Assembly: GCF_003010955.1 (NCBI RefSeq)
Contig: NZ_PGGO01000003.1
Location: 1 to 64,000 of the forward strand
Origin: Phyllobacterium brassicacearum
GTDB lineage: Bacteria > Pseudomonadota > Alphaproteobacteria > Rhizobiales > Rhizobiaceae
Direction: 5' to 3'
Length of the DNA stretch: 64,000 nt
Made by a program: the position numbers and the translations under genes
The notes under the pieces: generated by a model
What the model was told of the DNA's origin: nothing
Seen by the model: only the letters and a program-made list of their open reading frames with translations
Databases searched by the model: none
In this document: in pieces, positions 10,221 to 19,616 of the stretch
How the letters are laid out: every line of letters starts with the position of its first letter
Position numbering within the stretch: position 1 is the first letter of the stretch

Positions 10221-10444
10221 GACTGCCGCTCTCAATGGACACACTGGAAGGCGTAGAAAGAAATCACGAAAAGGTCTTGCAAATTGCAAAGTCGGTCGGT
10301 CTCAATCCTGATCCATAAACATCGGATTTGACGACTGTGTTTGCAATCCCCATATCTTACCGATAGATTCTCAGCGAATGAATCAATAACCAAAAGCGCA
10401 TTCCTGTCGTAGTCCAGGAATTTTGAATATCTGGAGAAATATCA

Positions 10445-10678
10445 ATGGCAATGGACGCGCGCGATATCGAAAAAATGATTCGAGACGCCATTCCGGATGC
10501 AAAAGTGACGATCCGCGATCTGGCGGGTGATGGTGACCACTACGCCGCCGAAGTTGTTGCGGAGAGCTTTCGCGGCAAATCACGCGTACAGCAGCACCAG
10601 ATGGTGTATGATGCATTGAAGGGCAATATGGGCGGTCTTCTGCATGCCCTCGCCTTGCAGACGAGCGCGCCGGAGTAA
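10445..10678 (+). CDS. bolA: BolA family protein
   Basis: A 77-residue BolA/YrbA-type protein: MDARDIEKMIRDAIPDAKVT, DGDHYAAEVVAESFRGKSRV and QQHQMVYDALKGNMGGLLHA with the conserved histidine that helps bind a shared 2Fe-2S cluster. BolA proteins pair with CGFS monothiol glutaredoxins, and the partner grxD is the next gene, 142 bases on. The pair acts in iron-sulfur trafficking and iron sensing. GGAG lies before the ATG at the usual distance. Confidence 0.92.
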   Translation: MAMDARDIEKMIRDAIPDAKVTIRDLAGDGDHYAAEVVAESFRGKSRVQQHQMVYDALKGNMGGLLHALALQTSAPE

Positions 10679-10820
10679 CACTTCAAATCGGCGCTGCACG
10701 ACAGAGTGACTTGCGTTCACGCGCCCATCGTGCTTTTTCTGGGCAAAGAGACGAGGCAAACGGGCTTCGAAGATATTTTTGGCCGCGAAACCTCCCCTCG
10801 CGGCTGCGAAAGGACCTGAA

Positions 10821-11153
10821 ATGAGCGGTATCAACGAATTCATCGACAATGAGGTCAAGAGCAACGACGTTGTTCTCTTCATGAAGGGTACGCCCGGTTT
10901 TCCGCAGTGCGGCTTTTCCGGTCAGGTCGTGCAGATCCTTGATTACATCGGCGTGGACTACAAGGGCGTGAACGTTCTGTCCTCCACTGAACTGCGCCAG
11001 GGCATCAAGGATTATTCCAACTGGCCGACCATCCCGCAGCTTTATGTGAAGGGTGAATTTGTCGGCGGTTGCGATATCATCCGCGAAATGTTCCAGGCGG
11101 GCGAGTTGCAGACCCTCCTCAGCGAAAAGGGCGTGGCTACAAAAGCCGCCTGA
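10821..11153 (+). CDS. grxD: Monothiol glutaredoxin, Grx4 type
   Basis: A 110-residue CGFS glutaredoxin. The active-site Cys30 lies in [11 protein letters not shown], followed by [20 protein letters not shown], which binds glutathione and, with it, a bridging 2Fe-2S cluster in the dimer or with BolA. It delivers clusters to other proteins and has little redox activity. AAAGGA stands before the ATG at 10821. A textbook Rho-independent terminator follows at 11203. Confidence 0.95.
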   Translation: MSGINEFIDNEVKSNDVVLFMKGTPGFPQCGFSGQVVQILDYIGVDYKGVNVLSSTELRQGIKDYSNWPTIPQLYVKGEFVGGCDIIREMFQAGELQTLLSEKGVATKAA

Positions 11154-11202
11154 TTACGCAATAAGTTCAATCGGTTCCGGGGAAGTCCGGAATCTCCATA
11201 TC

Positions 11203-11236
11203 AAAGGCGTCGGCCGTTCCGACGCCTTTGTCTTTG
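11203..11236 (+). terminator. Rho-independent terminator of grxD
   Basis: AAAGGCGTCGG (11203-11213) and CCGACGCCTTT (11219-11229) form a perfect 11-base stem with a five-base loop, followed by GTCTTTGTTTG. It ends the purL-bolA-grxD direction only 24 bases before the exporter gene, so that gene needs its own promoter or read-through. Confidence 0.85.
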
Positions 11237-11259
11237 TTTGTTTTTGCAGGTTTGAAATC

Positions 11260-12507
11260 ATGGATGCCTCCGCTGACACGTCTGCTGCTCGCCTGAAGGG
11301 GATGGGCAAGACTGAATTTATTGCGATGATGGCGATGCTGATGGCGATCAACGCCTTGGCAATCGATATCATGCTTCCGGGACTGCAGGAGATTGGCGCA
11401 AGCCTTGGCGTCGCCAGCGAAAACCACCGGCAATATGTGATCTCCGCCTATCTGATGGGATTTGCGGTCTCGCAGCTGTTCTATGGCCCGATCTCCGACC
11501 GGTTCGGCCGCCGTGTCCCGATGTTCACTGGGCTTGTCGTCTATGTGGTTTCGGCACTGGCCTGCGTCTTCGTTCCGAGCTTCACGTCGCTGCTCTTGTT
11601 CCGCCTGCTCCAAGGCATCGGCTCCGCTGCGACCCGTGTGATTACTATCTCTATTGTTCGCGACGTCTATGGCGGGCGGATGATGGCCGAAGTCATGTCG
11701 CTGATCATGATGGTGTTCATGATCGTCCCGGTGATCGCGCCTGGCACCGGTCAGGCGGTGATGCTGTTCGGCAACTGGCACCTGATCTTCATTTTCATGG
11801 CCGCCATCGCCAGCGCCGTCCTGGTCTGGGTCTACCTGCGCCTGCCCGAAACACTGGACCCGGCCGATGTGAGACCATTCACGCTGAAATCGGTCGCGCA
11901 GGGTTTCAGGATCGTTCTCACCAATCGTGTGGCGCTCTGCTATACGCTGGCCAATTCCTTCATCTTCGGTGCCCTGTTCGGCTTCATCAATTCGGCACAG
12001 CAGATCTATGTCGGGATCTACGATCTCGGCGTATGGTTCCCCGTCGCTTTTGCCGGGGTGGCGGTGACGATGGCATTCTCGTCCTTCGTGAATTCGCGCT
12101 TCGTCGGACGTTTCGGCATGCGGCGCCTGTCACACGGGGCACTTCTCGCCTTTCTGGGCATCAACGGCTTCTGGTTGCTGCTGACCCTGTTTGGACCGCA
12201 TCCGACGCCATTCGTGTTGTATATGCTGTTGTTTGCGCTGGCGATGTTCCAGTTCGGCTGGATCGGCGCGAATTTCAACGCGCTGGCCATGGAACCGCTC
12301 GGCCATGTGGCCGGCACGGCTTCGTCCGTTTTGGGCTTCATGAGCACGGCTGGCGGTGGCGCGATCGGCGCACTGATCGGCCAGGCCTATGACGGCACGA
12401 CACTGCCATTGGTTGCAGGCTACTTCGTCCTGTCGCTGATCGGCCTGATCTTCGTGCTGATCGCCGAGCGCGGAAGGCTGTTTCAACCGCACAACCAGCC
12501 GGTTTGA
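11260..12507 (+). CDS. MFS multidrug efflux transporter, Bcr/CflA type
   Basis: A 415-residue inner-membrane protein with about twelve hydrophobic segments. Segment 1 carries MAINALAIDIMLPGLQEIG, including the Asp and Pro typical of the Bcr/CflA drug exporters; the loop between segments 2 and 3 has the MFS motif GPISDRFGRR, and motif C-like GxxxGP appears as PVIAPGTGQAV. It probably exports small drugs by proton antiport, as its family does. The start at 11260 is the first ATG after the grxD terminator; the ribosome site is weak (GCAGG). Confidence 0.88.
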   Translation: MDASADTSAARLKGMGKTEFIAMMAMLMAINALAIDIMLPGLQEIGASLGVASENHRQYVISAYLMGFAVSQLFYGPISDRFGRRVPMFTGLVVYVVSALACVFVPSFTSLLLFRLLQGIGSAATRVITISIVRDVYGGRMMAEVMSLIMMVFMIVPVIAPGTGQAVMLFGNWHLIFIFMAAIASAVLVWVYLRLPETLDPADVRPFTLKSVAQGFRIVLTNRVALCYTLANSFIFGALFGFINSAQQIYVGIYDLGVWFPVAFAGVAVTMAFSSFVNSRFVGRFGMRRLSHGALLAFLGINGFWLLLTLFGPHPTPFVLYMLLFALAMFQFGWIGANFNALAMEPLGHVAGTASSVLGFMSTAGGGAIGALIGQAYDGTTLPLVAGYFVLSLIGLIFVLIAERGRLFQPHNQPV

Positions 12508-12636
12508 ACAGTGCGCCGGCAATGGCTGTTGCATCGTATGACGCTCTGCAATTCTCACCCGGCTATGTACCACTTTGGTTGAATTGCTGACTTCCAACCC
12601 GTCGCCTAACATCCGAGTAATCTTGAAGGGCTGACT

Positions 12637-12888
12637 ATGACAATTTCATTTGATACTCTGGGTTATGCGATACGCTTGGAACAGGGCGGAATTAGTCCCG
12701 CCCATGCCAAGGCGCAAGCAGAAGCCGCAAGGGATTTTATCATGCCCGAACTGGTAACCAAATCTGATCTGAACATCGCTCTGGAGCTGCTAACGGTTCG
12801 TCTTACGGTGCGGATGGGTGCATTTTTCTTCGGGACGTCCATTGCAACCATTGCCGCCATCGCGGCGATCGTAAAGCTATTCCCCTGA
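12637..12888 (+). CDS. Small membrane protein with N-terminal helix (DUF1640-like)
   Basis: An 83-residue protein: a soluble, helical N-terminus (LGYAIRLEQGGISPAHAKAQ, DLNIALELLTVRLTVRMG) followed by one hydrophobic segment (GTSIATIAAIAAIVKLF) at the C-terminus. This is the pattern of short bacterial DUF1640/CCDC90-like proteins, often a mobile small family near phage or toxin genes. AAGGG precedes the ATG. A shorter relative lies at 36193-36327. Function is unknown. Confidence 0.65.
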   Translation: MTISFDTLGYAIRLEQGGISPAHAKAQAEAARDFIMPELVTKSDLNIALELLTVRLTVRMGAFFFGTSIATIAAIAAIVKLFP

Positions 12889-12905
12889 TCGCGAAAAAGC
12901 GCTTC

Positions 12906-13748
12906 CTAACCCGCCATTAGCCCGGCGAAATCGAAAATCTTCCGATCCAGCAGGTGACTGGGGCGCGTATTTGCCAGCGCGCGGATCATGATTTCCTTGC
13001 GGCCAGGCATGCGTTTTTCGATGTCGGCCAGCATCGCTTTCATCATGTTGCGCTGCAGTCCGTCCTGGCTGCCGCACAGGTCGCACGGGATGATCGGGAA
13101 TTGCATGGCGGCGGCGAACTTTTCCAGATCATCCTCGGCGCAGTAGCTCAACGGACGCAGCAGCATGAGATCGCCCTCGTCATTGAGCAGTTTCGGCGGC
13201 ATGGCAGCAAGGCGTCCGCCATGGAAAAGATTCATCAGGAAGGTTTCGAGGATATCCTCGCGGTGGTGGCCGAGCACCAGCGCCGAGCAGCCCTCTTCCC
13301 GAGCCACGCGGTAAAGATGACCACGCCTGAGCCTTGAGCAGAGCGAGCAATATGTCTGGTTCTCGGCCACCTTGTCGGTCACGATGGAATAGGTGTCGCG
13401 GTATTCGATCCGATGCTTGATGCCGTTTGCTTTGAAAAAATCCGGAAGGATGTGCTTGGGGAAATTCGGCTGGCCCTGATCGAGATTGCAGGCAAGGAGT
13501 TCCACGGGCAACAAACCGCGCCATTTCAGATCGAGCAGCAGCGCCAGCAACCCATAGGAGTCCTTGCCGCCGGAAAGCCCGATCAGCCAGCGTTCGCCGG
13601 GCTTGACCATGGCGAAGTCCTCAAGCGCCTGCCGCGTGTTGCGCAACAGCCGCTTGCGCAGCTTGTTGAACTCCACACTCGACGGCACACCGAGGAACAT
13701 CGGATGGCAACCGGCAACGTCGGTCAATTCCTGATCATGAATGGTCAT
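12906..13748 (-). CDS. ttcA: tRNA 2-thiocytidine biosynthesis protein TtcA
   Basis: The 280-residue protein adenylates and thiolates cytidine 32 of some tRNAs. The PP-loop SGGKDS is at residues 59-64. Two CxxC motifs that hold the 4Fe-4S cluster are at Cys135/Cys138 ([12 protein letters not shown]) and Cys223/Cys226 (IPCDLCGSQ). [16 protein letters not shown] is another family signature. GAGGTG precedes the ATG at 13748. It converges with the small membrane-protein gene at 12637. Confidence 0.95.
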   Translation of the reverse strand: MTIHDQELTDVAGCHPMFLGVPSSVEFNKLRKRLLRNTRQALEDFAMVKPGERWLIGLSGGKDSYGLLALLLDLKWRGLLPVELLACNLDQGQPNFPKHILPDFFKANGIKHRIEYRDTYSIVTDKVAENQTYCSLCSRLRRGHLYRVAREEGCSALVLGHHREDILETFLMNLFHGGRLAAMPPKLLNDEGDLMLLRPLSYCAEDDLEKFAAAMQFPIIPCDLCGSQDGLQRNMMKAMLADIEKRMPGRKEIMIRALANTRPSHLLDRKIFDFAGLMAG

Positions 13749-13822
13749 GTGAACACCTCATGATGTTTCATTGACAAGGTAGCGGTCAGAACGCAAGGGC
13801 TATCAGACTCTTTGCTTTGGTC

Positions 13823-13866
13823 GCAATTCCGGACGGAAAACCGGTTTCCACTTTTCCTGGAATTGC
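13823..13866. repeat. Rhizobial palindromic repeat abutting glsA
   Basis: GCAATTCC (13823-13830) and GGAATTGC (13859-13866) close a hairpin whose inner part includes GGACGGAAAACCGG and TTTTCC. The sequence is a familiar intergenic repeat of rhizobial genomes. Its last base touches the glsA stop codon, so it forms the 3' end of that message. Confidence 0.6.
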
Positions 13867-14796
13867 TTATTGCCCGAACACCGACCAGCCAGTGCGCTGC
13901 GCCAGAAGCTCCAGTGCCGCCGAGCCGAGCTGCGAGTTGCCGACTTCGTTCAGACCAGGTGACCAGACGGCGATTGATGCCTTGCCAGGGGCAATGGCGA
14001 GGATACCTCCACCAACACCGCTCTTGCCCGGCAGGCCGACACGATAGGCAAAATCGCCGGAGCCGTCATAGTGGCCGCACATCAGCATCAACGCATTGAT
14101 ACGGCGGGCGCGGCTGGAAGAAACCACGCTGCCGCCATTGAGCGGATTGCGCCCGCCCGAAGCGAGATAAAGCCCGGCATGTGCAAGCTGGCGGCACGAC
14201 ATGGCGATGGCGCAGTGATGGAAATAGACGCCGAGCACGTGTTCTACCGGATGATCGAGATTGCGGAAGGCCTTCATGAAATTGGCGAGCGCCACATTGC
14301 GGTAGCCAGTCTGCGTCTCCGAGCGGGCGACGTTTTGATCGATGGCGATGCTCTCATCATCGGCGAGATGCCGGATGAATTGCACGATCTCGCCAATCGC
14401 TTCCTTTGGCAGATGGCCGGCGAGCACGACATCCGCGACAGCGATCGCTCCGGCATTGATGAAGGGATTGCGCGGCTTGCCCTTTTCCTGCTCGAGCTGG
14501 ACAATGGAATTGAAAGCATTGCCTGATGGCTCGCGTCCGACGCGCTTCCACAACCCGTCGCCGACCTTGCCGAGCGCAAGCGTCAACGTGAAGACTTTCG
14601 AGATGCTTTGTATCGAGAAGGCGGTTTCGGCGTTGCCTGCCGCATGGATCTGCCCATCGACAGTGACCAGCGCAATGCCGAACTGCTTCGGATCGACGGT
14701 CGCCAGCTCCGGAATATAGTCGGCAAGCTTTCCCTCGCCAATCCTGCCCGAAAGATCGTGATAAACGCTGTCGACGACATCCTGAAGATCGGTCAT
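13867..14796 (-). CDS. glsA: Glutaminase
   Basis: A 309-residue serine-dependent glutaminase that converts glutamine to glutamate and ammonia. Catalytic Ser64 and Lys67 lie in [11 protein letters not shown]; other signatures are [26 protein letters not shown] and the C-terminal [12 protein letters not shown]. It lacks any STAS or ankyrin extension, which matches the short bacterial form. It is the gene downstream of rpsD on the minus strand but is isolated from it by a strong terminator. Roles suggested by the family are nitrogen use and acid resistance. Confidence 0.94.
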   Translation of the reverse strand: MTDLQDVVDSVYHDLSGRIGEGKLADYIPELATVDPKQFGIALVTVDGQIHAAGNAETAFSIQSISKVFTLTLALGKVGDGLWKRVGREPSGNAFNSIVQLEQEKGKPRNPFINAGAIAVADVVLAGHLPKEAIGEIVQFIRHLADDESIAIDQNVARSETQTGYRNVALANFMKAFRNLDHPVEHVLGVYFHHCAIAMSCRQLAHAGLYLASGGRNPLNGGSVVSSSRARRINALMLMCGHYDGSGDFAYRVGLPGKSGVGGGILAIAPGKASIAVWSPGLNEVGNSQLGSAALELLAQRTGWSVFGQ

Positions 14797-14815
14797 GCGA
14801 AACGAAACTCCGGTT

Positions 14816-14849
14816 GAAAAAAAAGCCGCCGGGATTTCTCCGGGCGGCT
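14816..14849 (-). terminator. Rho-independent terminator of rpsD
   Basis: On the minus strand AGCCGCC (14849-14843) pairs with GGCGGCT (14830-14824) and is followed by a run of eight to nine U (14823 downward). It stands 22 bases after the rpsD stop and overlaps the glsA upstream region. Confidence 0.85.
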
Positions 14850-14870
14850 CTTTCTAAAACTTCGATCTGA

Positions 14871-15488
14871 TTAACGCGAATAGAATTCGACAACCAGGTT
14901 CGGTTCCATCTGTACAGCGTAAGGCACATCGGAGAAGGCCGGAACGCGGTTGTACTTGGCAACCATCTTGTTGTGATCGACTTCGAGATATTCAGGAACA
15001 TCGCGCTCAGCCAGCTGAACCGATTCCAGAACGATCACGAGCTGCTTCGACTTCTCGCGCACTTCGATCACATCGCCAGCCTTGCAGATGTAGGACTGGA
15101 TGTTGGTGCGGCGGCCGTTGACGTTGACATGGCCGTGGTTGACGAACTGACGCGCTGCGAAGATCGTCGGAACGAACTTTGCGCGGTACACGATCGCATC
15201 AAGACGCGACTCGAGCAGACCGATGAGCTGTTCGCCGGTGTCGCCCTTGCGGCGAGCGGCTTCTTCATAGGTCTTGCGGAACTGCTTTTCCGAAATGTCG
15301 CCGTAGAAGCCCTTGAGCTTCTGCTTTGCGCGCAGCTGCACACCGAAGTCGGAGAGCTTGCTCTTGCGGCGCTGGCCGTGCTGGCCGGGGCCATATTCAC
15401 GACGGTTGACCGGGGACTTCGGACGGCCCCAGATGTTCTCGCCGAGACGGCGGTCAATTTTATACTTGGACGATTCGCGCTTGCTCAT
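14871..15488 (-). CDS. rpsD: 30S ribosomal protein S4
   Basis: The 205-residue S4 protein binds 16S rRNA early in assembly. It begins [20 protein letters not shown], has the S4 RNA-binding domain ([35 protein letters not shown]) and ends NLVVEFYSR. It lacks the N-terminal zinc cysteines, as in other alphaproteobacteria. The ATG at 15488 follows AAAGGAAATGCG. As usual in this group it is a single gene outside the main ribosomal-protein operon. Confidence 0.97.
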   Translation of the reverse strand: MSKRESSKYKIDRRLGENIWGRPKSPVNRREYGPGQHGQRRKSKLSDFGVQLRAKQKLKGFYGDISEKQFRKTYEEAARRKGDTGEQLIGLLESRLDAIVYRAKFVPTIFAARQFVNHGHVNVNGRRTNIQSYICKAGDVIEVREKSKQLVIVLESVQLAERDVPEYLEVDHNKMVAKYNRVPAFSDVPYAVQMEPNLVVEFYSR

Positions 15489-15835
15489 CGCATTTCCTTT
15501 CAAAAAAACCAAACCTGGGCTTACACCCGGGTTCAAGGAAACGCGCCCTCCTCTGCCTTCCGTTTTCGAAGACTGACAGAATGACCCACGCACGCTTTGC
15601 GAGATCACTCACGGGACACGTCAAATGAAACGCAGAGCTCGTTCAAGCCCTGCGCTGGGGTGGCTTCTAGTGTGAAGGTTTCATGATGTCAAGCTAGGTC
15701 TGTTGGTATTCACGCGCTGACGGCTCTGCAAATGATGTTTTTTCTAGACCCGCATGTTTCAGCGGATCACATAAATTGAAACCGATGCCGTATTTCACAC
15801 GTTAAGCTGCCACCTCAACAGGAGTAGAGCCGGTA
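15489..15835. other. rpsD leader and divergent promoter region
   Basis: This 347-base stretch holds the rpsD promoter and 5' leader on the minus strand and the promoter of the extensin-like gene on the plus strand. A palindrome-like CCCGGGTTCAAGG and a T-run (GGTTTTTTTGAAAGG on the minus strand) lie just before the rpsD start. No riboswitch or gene was recognised. Confidence 0.4.
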
Positions 15836-16840
15836 ATGACCCTATTCTCGCGGCAATCGCGTTGCTCGACATTCGTCCTTCTATCCCTCACAGCCTGTAT
15901 TGCAAGCGCGACCCTCATCAGTTCCACCGATGATGCGGATGCGCGGCACAGACGCGGACACCGGGCGAAGGTGGTACGGGCCCCGCAACCGCCGGCTATT
16001 GCACTGCCTGCTGTTCCGCCGCTGCCAACGGACAATCCGCGCGCTGCCGCTCCGGAAGCGCCCAAGCCGGTGGAAAAGCCTGCCGAGGAAATGCAAAAAG
16101 CCGATCCGCAGACACCCTTGCCCGACCAAAAACCTGCCCCGGAGGCCAAACCGGCAGAGAAGCCCAAGGAGCCACCAAAGCCAGGCGAGCAATTCGGCCC
16201 GAATCCGCTGCCCAAACAGGGTGCGGCTGGCAAGGACGAACATGAGGAAATTGTCGAAAAGGCCGATCCTTCGATTTCGCCCGACCGCGTTTACCAGAAT
16301 GCCTGCCCTGCCCTCATGAACGGCGAGGTCAAGGGCGAACTCATTGCGCCCTTGTCCGAAGGCATGTGCGGCGAGCGCTCGCCACTGAAGATCACGGCTA
16401 TCGGCAAGGACAATCCAGTGAAGCTGGCGGCGCCGATCACCACCAATTGCGCGATGGCGGGATCGCTGGCGACGTGGGTGATTGAAATACAAAAAGAGGC
16501 GCAGGCGAATTTCGGGGCCGAGATCGAGAGCATCACGACCGGTTCTGACTACCAGTGCCGCAAGGTCAATAATGGCCACAAGGGCCGCGTTTCGGAACAT
16601 GCCTTCGCCAATGCTGTCGACATCGTCTCTTTCAAGTTCAAGAACGGCAAGACAACGGAACTTGGTTCAGGCTGGAAGGGCAAGCCAGAAGAGCAGACCT
16701 TCTGGCGAGCGTTGCACAAGGCAAGTTGCGACCGCTTCATGACTGTCATCGGGCCGGACGGCGATGCGGCCCATCAGGGCAATCTGCATCTCGACCTCGG
16801 CTGTCATGGGAGAAAATGCGAGGCGCGCCTCTGCCAGTGA
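15836..16840 (+). CDS. Extensin-like family protein, secreted
   Basis: A 334-residue exported protein. An N-terminal hydrophobic stretch (STFVLLSLTACIASATLIS) is a signal peptide. Residues ~45-135 are rich in Pro, Ala, Lys and Glu (PAPEAKPAEKPKEPPKPGEQ), a low-complexity spacer. The C-terminal ~190 residues form the extensin-like C domain, with the motifs CPALMNGEVKGEL, GSDYQCRKVNNGHKGRVSEH, ANAVDIVSF and HQGNLHLDLG and paired cysteines. The His/Asp pattern (SEHAFANAVDI, NLHLDLG) resembles D,D-carboxypeptidase-type metal sites, so a cell-wall function is likely but not shown. Confidence 0.85.
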   Translation: MTLFSRQSRCSTFVLLSLTACIASATLISSTDDADARHRRGHRAKVVRAPQPPAIALPAVPPLPTDNPRAAAPEAPKPVEKPAEEMQKADPQTPLPDQKPAPEAKPAEKPKEPPKPGEQFGPNPLPKQGAAGKDEHEEIVEKADPSISPDRVYQNACPALMNGEVKGELIAPLSEGMCGERSPLKITAIGKDNPVKLAAPITTNCAMAGSLATWVIEIQKEAQANFGAEIESITTGSDYQCRKVNNGHKGRVSEHAFANAVDIVSFKFKNGKTTELGSGWKGKPEEQTFWRALHKASCDRFMTVIGPDGDAAHQGNLHLDLGCHGRKCEARLCQ

Positions 16841-16859
16841 GAGTGCGCGCCTTGACTGA

Positions 16860-17048
16860 TCAGTGCTTGGTCTTCTTCTTTGGCAGATTCTTGCGGTCGG
16901 TTTCAGCAAACTCTTCCAGCTGCTTTTCGCTCATCGAGTCGTACATGCTTTTCGACGCACCCTTGAGCGCGCTCTTCCTGGTCTGGCCGCGCTTGGCCGA
17001 CAGCGCTGCGCCAGCTGCCTTCTGCTGGGCCTGGGATTTTGCAGGCAT
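16860..17048 (-). CDS. DUF3008 family small basic protein
   Basis: A 62-residue basic protein with the DUF3008 pattern: MPAKSQAQQKAAGAALSAKR, SALKGASKSMYDSMSEKQLE and a C-terminal KNLPKKKTKH. The family is common in alphaproteobacteria and often stress-induced, but its function is unknown. The ATG at 17048 follows GGGAG by seven bases; longer in-frame readings lack a ribosome site. Confidence 0.8.
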   Translation of the reverse strand: MPAKSQAQQKAAGAALSAKRGQTRKSALKGASKSMYDSMSEKQLEEFAETDRKNLPKKKTKH

Positions 17049-17150
17049 CGTCATTCTCCCTGTGAGAGGTTGCACAGGTTGGGAAACGCGGAGGATGGGT
17101 GGGGGTTCCAGCAAGCTCAAACGTTGATCGCCTCTTGGCGTGTTTTCCTG

Positions 17151-17564
17151 CTAATCCGCGCGTGCCTCATCAAACACTTTCCGGGCGGCGCGCAGATGAT
17201 CGCGGTTTTTCACCGCCCAATCTCCCAGCGCGCCTATCGGAACGGCAATCGAATGGCCGATTTCCGTCAGCGCGTAGGTTACCTCGGGCGGTGAGGTCGG
17301 CTTGACCGTGCGCGTGACCAGCCCGTCGCGCTCCAGCGAGCGCAGCGTCACGGTCAGCATGCGCTGTGAGATACCTTCGATCATCCGTCGCAGCACATTG
17401 AACCGGCGCGGCCCGGATTGCAGGTTGATGATGGTCAAAAGGCTCCAGGAATCGCCGATGATGTCGAGCACTTCGCGCATCGGACAGGAGCTGCCATCCC
17501 ATTCCATCGCCGGCGTGGTTGCCAACAGAGGCGTATCGCCTTGGGTCTTTGCGTGAATGCTCAT
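17151..17564 (-). CDS. HxlR-family transcriptional regulator
   Basis: A 137-residue winged-helix regulator. The conserved HxlR cysteine lies in SSCPMREVLDIIGDSWSLL, followed by RFNVLRRMIEGISQRMLTVT (recognition region) and the wing ERDGLVTRTVKPTSPPEVTY. Proteins of this family often sense electrophiles or redox stress through that cysteine. The ATG at 17564 follows GAGG. It is divergent from the NAD(P)-binding protein gene at 17712, its likely target, with a near-palindrome between them. Confidence 0.88.
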   Translation of the reverse strand: MSIHAKTQGDTPLLATTPAMEWDGSSCPMREVLDIIGDSWSLLTIINLQSGPRRFNVLRRMIEGISQRMLTVTLRSLERDGLVTRTVKPTSPPEVTYALTEIGHSIAVPIGALGDWAVKNRDHLRAARKVFDEARAD

Positions 17565-17658
17565 GTCGGTCCTCATCAACGCGCTCGGGGCGGTTACTTT
17601 CGTGTGCCCTGAAACGGAAAAAGTGCGTTCTTCTCAAGCCAGGGGTTCTAGCATAGAT

Positions 17659-17675
17659 GGTTATTATTAGTAACC
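17659..17675. promoter_or_regulatory. Candidate HxlR operator
   Basis: GGTTATTATTAGTAACC is a 17-base near-palindrome (seven of eight pairs match around the central T at 17667). HxlR regulators typically bind such GTTAC-type inverted repeats, and this one lies between the divergent regulator and oxidoreductase genes, 37 bases before the latter. Confidence 0.5.
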
Positions 17676-17711
17676 AGAAAACGATGCGTACCCGCATCAA
17701 AGGAGAGACTG

Positions 17712-18353
17712 ATGAAAATCGCATTGATTGGCGCCACCGGCTTTGTCGGGCAGGAAATCCTCAAGGAAGCCGTCTCGCGCGGCGACAGCGTCACAGCGCT
17801 GGTGCGCAACCCGGACAAGGTGGAAAAGCTGGCCGGGGTCACGGCAATCGAGGCTGATGCCCTGAACACGGCGGACTTGGCTAGCAAGCTCAAGGGCCAC
17901 GACATCGTTGTCTCTGCTTATAATCCCGGCTGGGGCAATCCCGATATCAAGGCCATTCACATTGCGGCCAGCAAATCCATTGCCGAGGCAACGAAGCAGG
18001 CGGGGGTCGGCCGGTTGATTGTCATCGGCGGCGCCGGCAGCCTTTATGCACCTGATGGCTCGCAATTTGTCGATGGCGAAGGCTTCCCGGCCGAATACAA
18101 GGAAGGCGCACTCGGCGCACGCCAGGCGCTGAACGACCTGCGCGGCGAGACTGAACTCGACTGGAGCTTCGTATCGCCGCCGTTCCATCTGGCGCCTGGA
18201 CCGCGCACAGGCAACTACCGGCTCGGCAAGGACAATCCGGTGTTCGACGCCGAGGGCAACAGCGCGATCAGCGCCAGCGATCTGGCGGTGGCGATTATGG
18301 ATGAGGCGAACACGCCAAAGCACGCCAAACAGCGGTTTACTGTGGGTTATTAA
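17712..18353 (+). CDS. NAD(P)H-binding protein, atypical SDR (NmrA/YhfK-like)
   Basis: A 213-residue Rossmann protein with the dinucleotide motif MKIALIGATGFVGQEIL at the N-terminus, followed by ALVRNPDKV, which suits NADP. The middle contains VGRLIVIGGAGSLYAPDG. It lacks the YxxxK pair of classical SDRs, so it is an atypical SDR, perhaps a quinone or flavin reductase or a redox sensor. AAAGGAGAG precedes the ATG. The divergent HxlR regulator is probably its controller, a common pairing for detoxifying reductases. Confidence 0.85.
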   Translation: MKIALIGATGFVGQEILKEAVSRGDSVTALVRNPDKVEKLAGVTAIEADALNTADLASKLKGHDIVVSAYNPGWGNPDIKAIHIAASKSIAEATKQAGVGRLIVIGGAGSLYAPDGSQFVDGEGFPAEYKEGALGARQALNDLRGETELDWSFVSPPFHLAPGPRTGNYRLGKDNPVFDAEGNSAISASDLAVAIMDEANTPKHAKQRFTVGY

Positions 18354-18377
18354 CGTCAACAGTCGATGCCGATGATC

Positions 18378-18397
18378 TCTCCCCCGCAAGGGGGAGA
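18378..18397. repeat. Palindromic intergenic repeat (TCTCCCCC family), copy 2
   Basis: TCTCCCCCGCAAGGGGGAGA is a perfect hairpin with a four-base loop, 24 bases after the NAD(P)-binding protein gene. It matches the palindromes at 6519 and 23728. Confidence 0.75.
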
Positions 18398-18521
18398 TAA
18401 GGAGCGGCATCTGCTCTCCAGTCCAGTTTCCTTTTTGTGCCTCGGCAACCGCAACGTGCGTTCTTCCCATGGCGTCATCCTGCGCTTAACTATGCAGCAA
18501 AGTTTAACGCAAGGTATGACC

Positions 18522-19616
18522 ATGGAACTCGGCATCTATACATTTGCAGGGATGAGCCCTGATCCTGCGACTGGCGTCGCCATCAGTGCGCAGCAGCGCA
18601 TGCAAAACCTCATCGAGGAGATGATGCTCGCCGATGAGGTCGGGCTCGACGTGTTCGGCATTGGCGAACATCACCGCCCGGATTTCGTCATCTCGACACC
18701 GGCCGTTGCATTGGCGGCCGGCGCCTCGCGGACGAAGAATATCCGACTGACCAGCGCAGTAACGGTGCTGAGTTCCGACGATCCGGTACGGGTTTTCCAG
18801 GAATATGCGACGCTCGACCTGATCTCCTCCGGCCGCGCCGAAATCATGGCCGGACGTGGCTCGTTCATCGAATCCTTTCCGTTGTTCGGCTATGACCTCA
18901 ACGATTATGACGAGCTGTTTGCCGAAAAACTCGACCTGCTCCTGAAACTGCGAACCAGCGAACGCGTAACATGGAGCGGTGATTTTCGCGCGCCGATCGA
19001 CAATCTCGCCATTTATCCGCGTCCGCTGCAGGATCCCCTGCCCGTCTGGATCGCCGTAGGCGGCACGCCGGCATCGGTGGTCCGCGCCGGAACGCTCGGC
19101 CTGCCGCTGGCCGTGGCGATCATCGGCGGCGAACCGCATCGCTTTGCACCGCTGTTGGAACTTTATCGCAAGTCGGGCGCCAAGGCGGGACATGCGCCGG
19201 AAACGCTGAAAGTCAGCATCAATTCGCATGGCTATATCGCGGAGAATTCGCAAGCCGCGTCTGACGAATACTGGCCGTCATACGAGGTGGTGATGAACAA
19301 GATCGGCCGCGAGCGCGGCTGGCCGCCAAGCAATCGCGCCCAATTCGAAGCCGGGCGCTCCATGCGCGGCGCGCTGCTCGTCGGTTCACCGCAGGAGATC
19401 ATCGACAAGATCATGCTGCAGCACAGCTATTTCCAGCACGACCGCTTCATGCTGCAGATCGACCTCGGCAGCCTGCCTCATGCGAACACTCTGAAGGCCA
19501 TCGAGCTTTATGGCACCAACGTCGCGCCGGTGATCCGGAAGGAGCTGGGTGGAGCCACGGGGAGCAAGACCGGCAAAGACGTCGCCATCGCCGGGATTGA
19601 TGCGGTTCGAATTTGA
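18522..19616 (+). CDS. LLM-class flavin-dependent oxidoreductase
   Basis: A 364-residue luciferase-like monooxygenase-fold protein. Signatures are [27 protein letters not shown] (with the conserved histidine pair), [20 protein letters not shown] and [20 protein letters not shown], the latter typical of FMN-binding members. The substrate is unknown. The ATG at 18522 has AAGG seven bases before it, better than the ATG at 18516. The last codon and the TGA stop lie inside the left arm of a repeated hairpin (19609-19623), so the natural C-terminus may have been altered when the repeat arrived. Confidence 0.85.
   Translation: MELGIYTFAGMSPDPATGVAISAQQRMQNLIEEMMLADEVGLDVFGIGEHHRPDFVISTPAVALAAGASRTKNIRLTSAVTVLSSDDPVRVFQEYATLDLISSGRAEIMAGRGSFIESFPLFGYDLNDYDELFAEKLDLLLKLRTSERVTWSGDFRAPIDNLAIYPRPLQDPLPVWIAVGGTPASVVRAGTLGLPLAVAIIGGEPHRFAPLLELYRKSGAKAGHAPETLKVSINSHGYIAENSQAASDEYWPSYEVVMNKIGRERGWPPSNRAQFEAGRSMRGALLVGSPQEIIDKIMLQHSYFQHDRFMLQIDLGSLPHANTLKAIELYGTNVAPVIRKELGGATGSKTGKDVAIAGIDAVRI

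Noticed and set aside
10235-10318. 27-codon open frame after purL (begins MDTLEGVERNHEKV)
   Set aside because: No ribosome site and too short to judge; probably chance.
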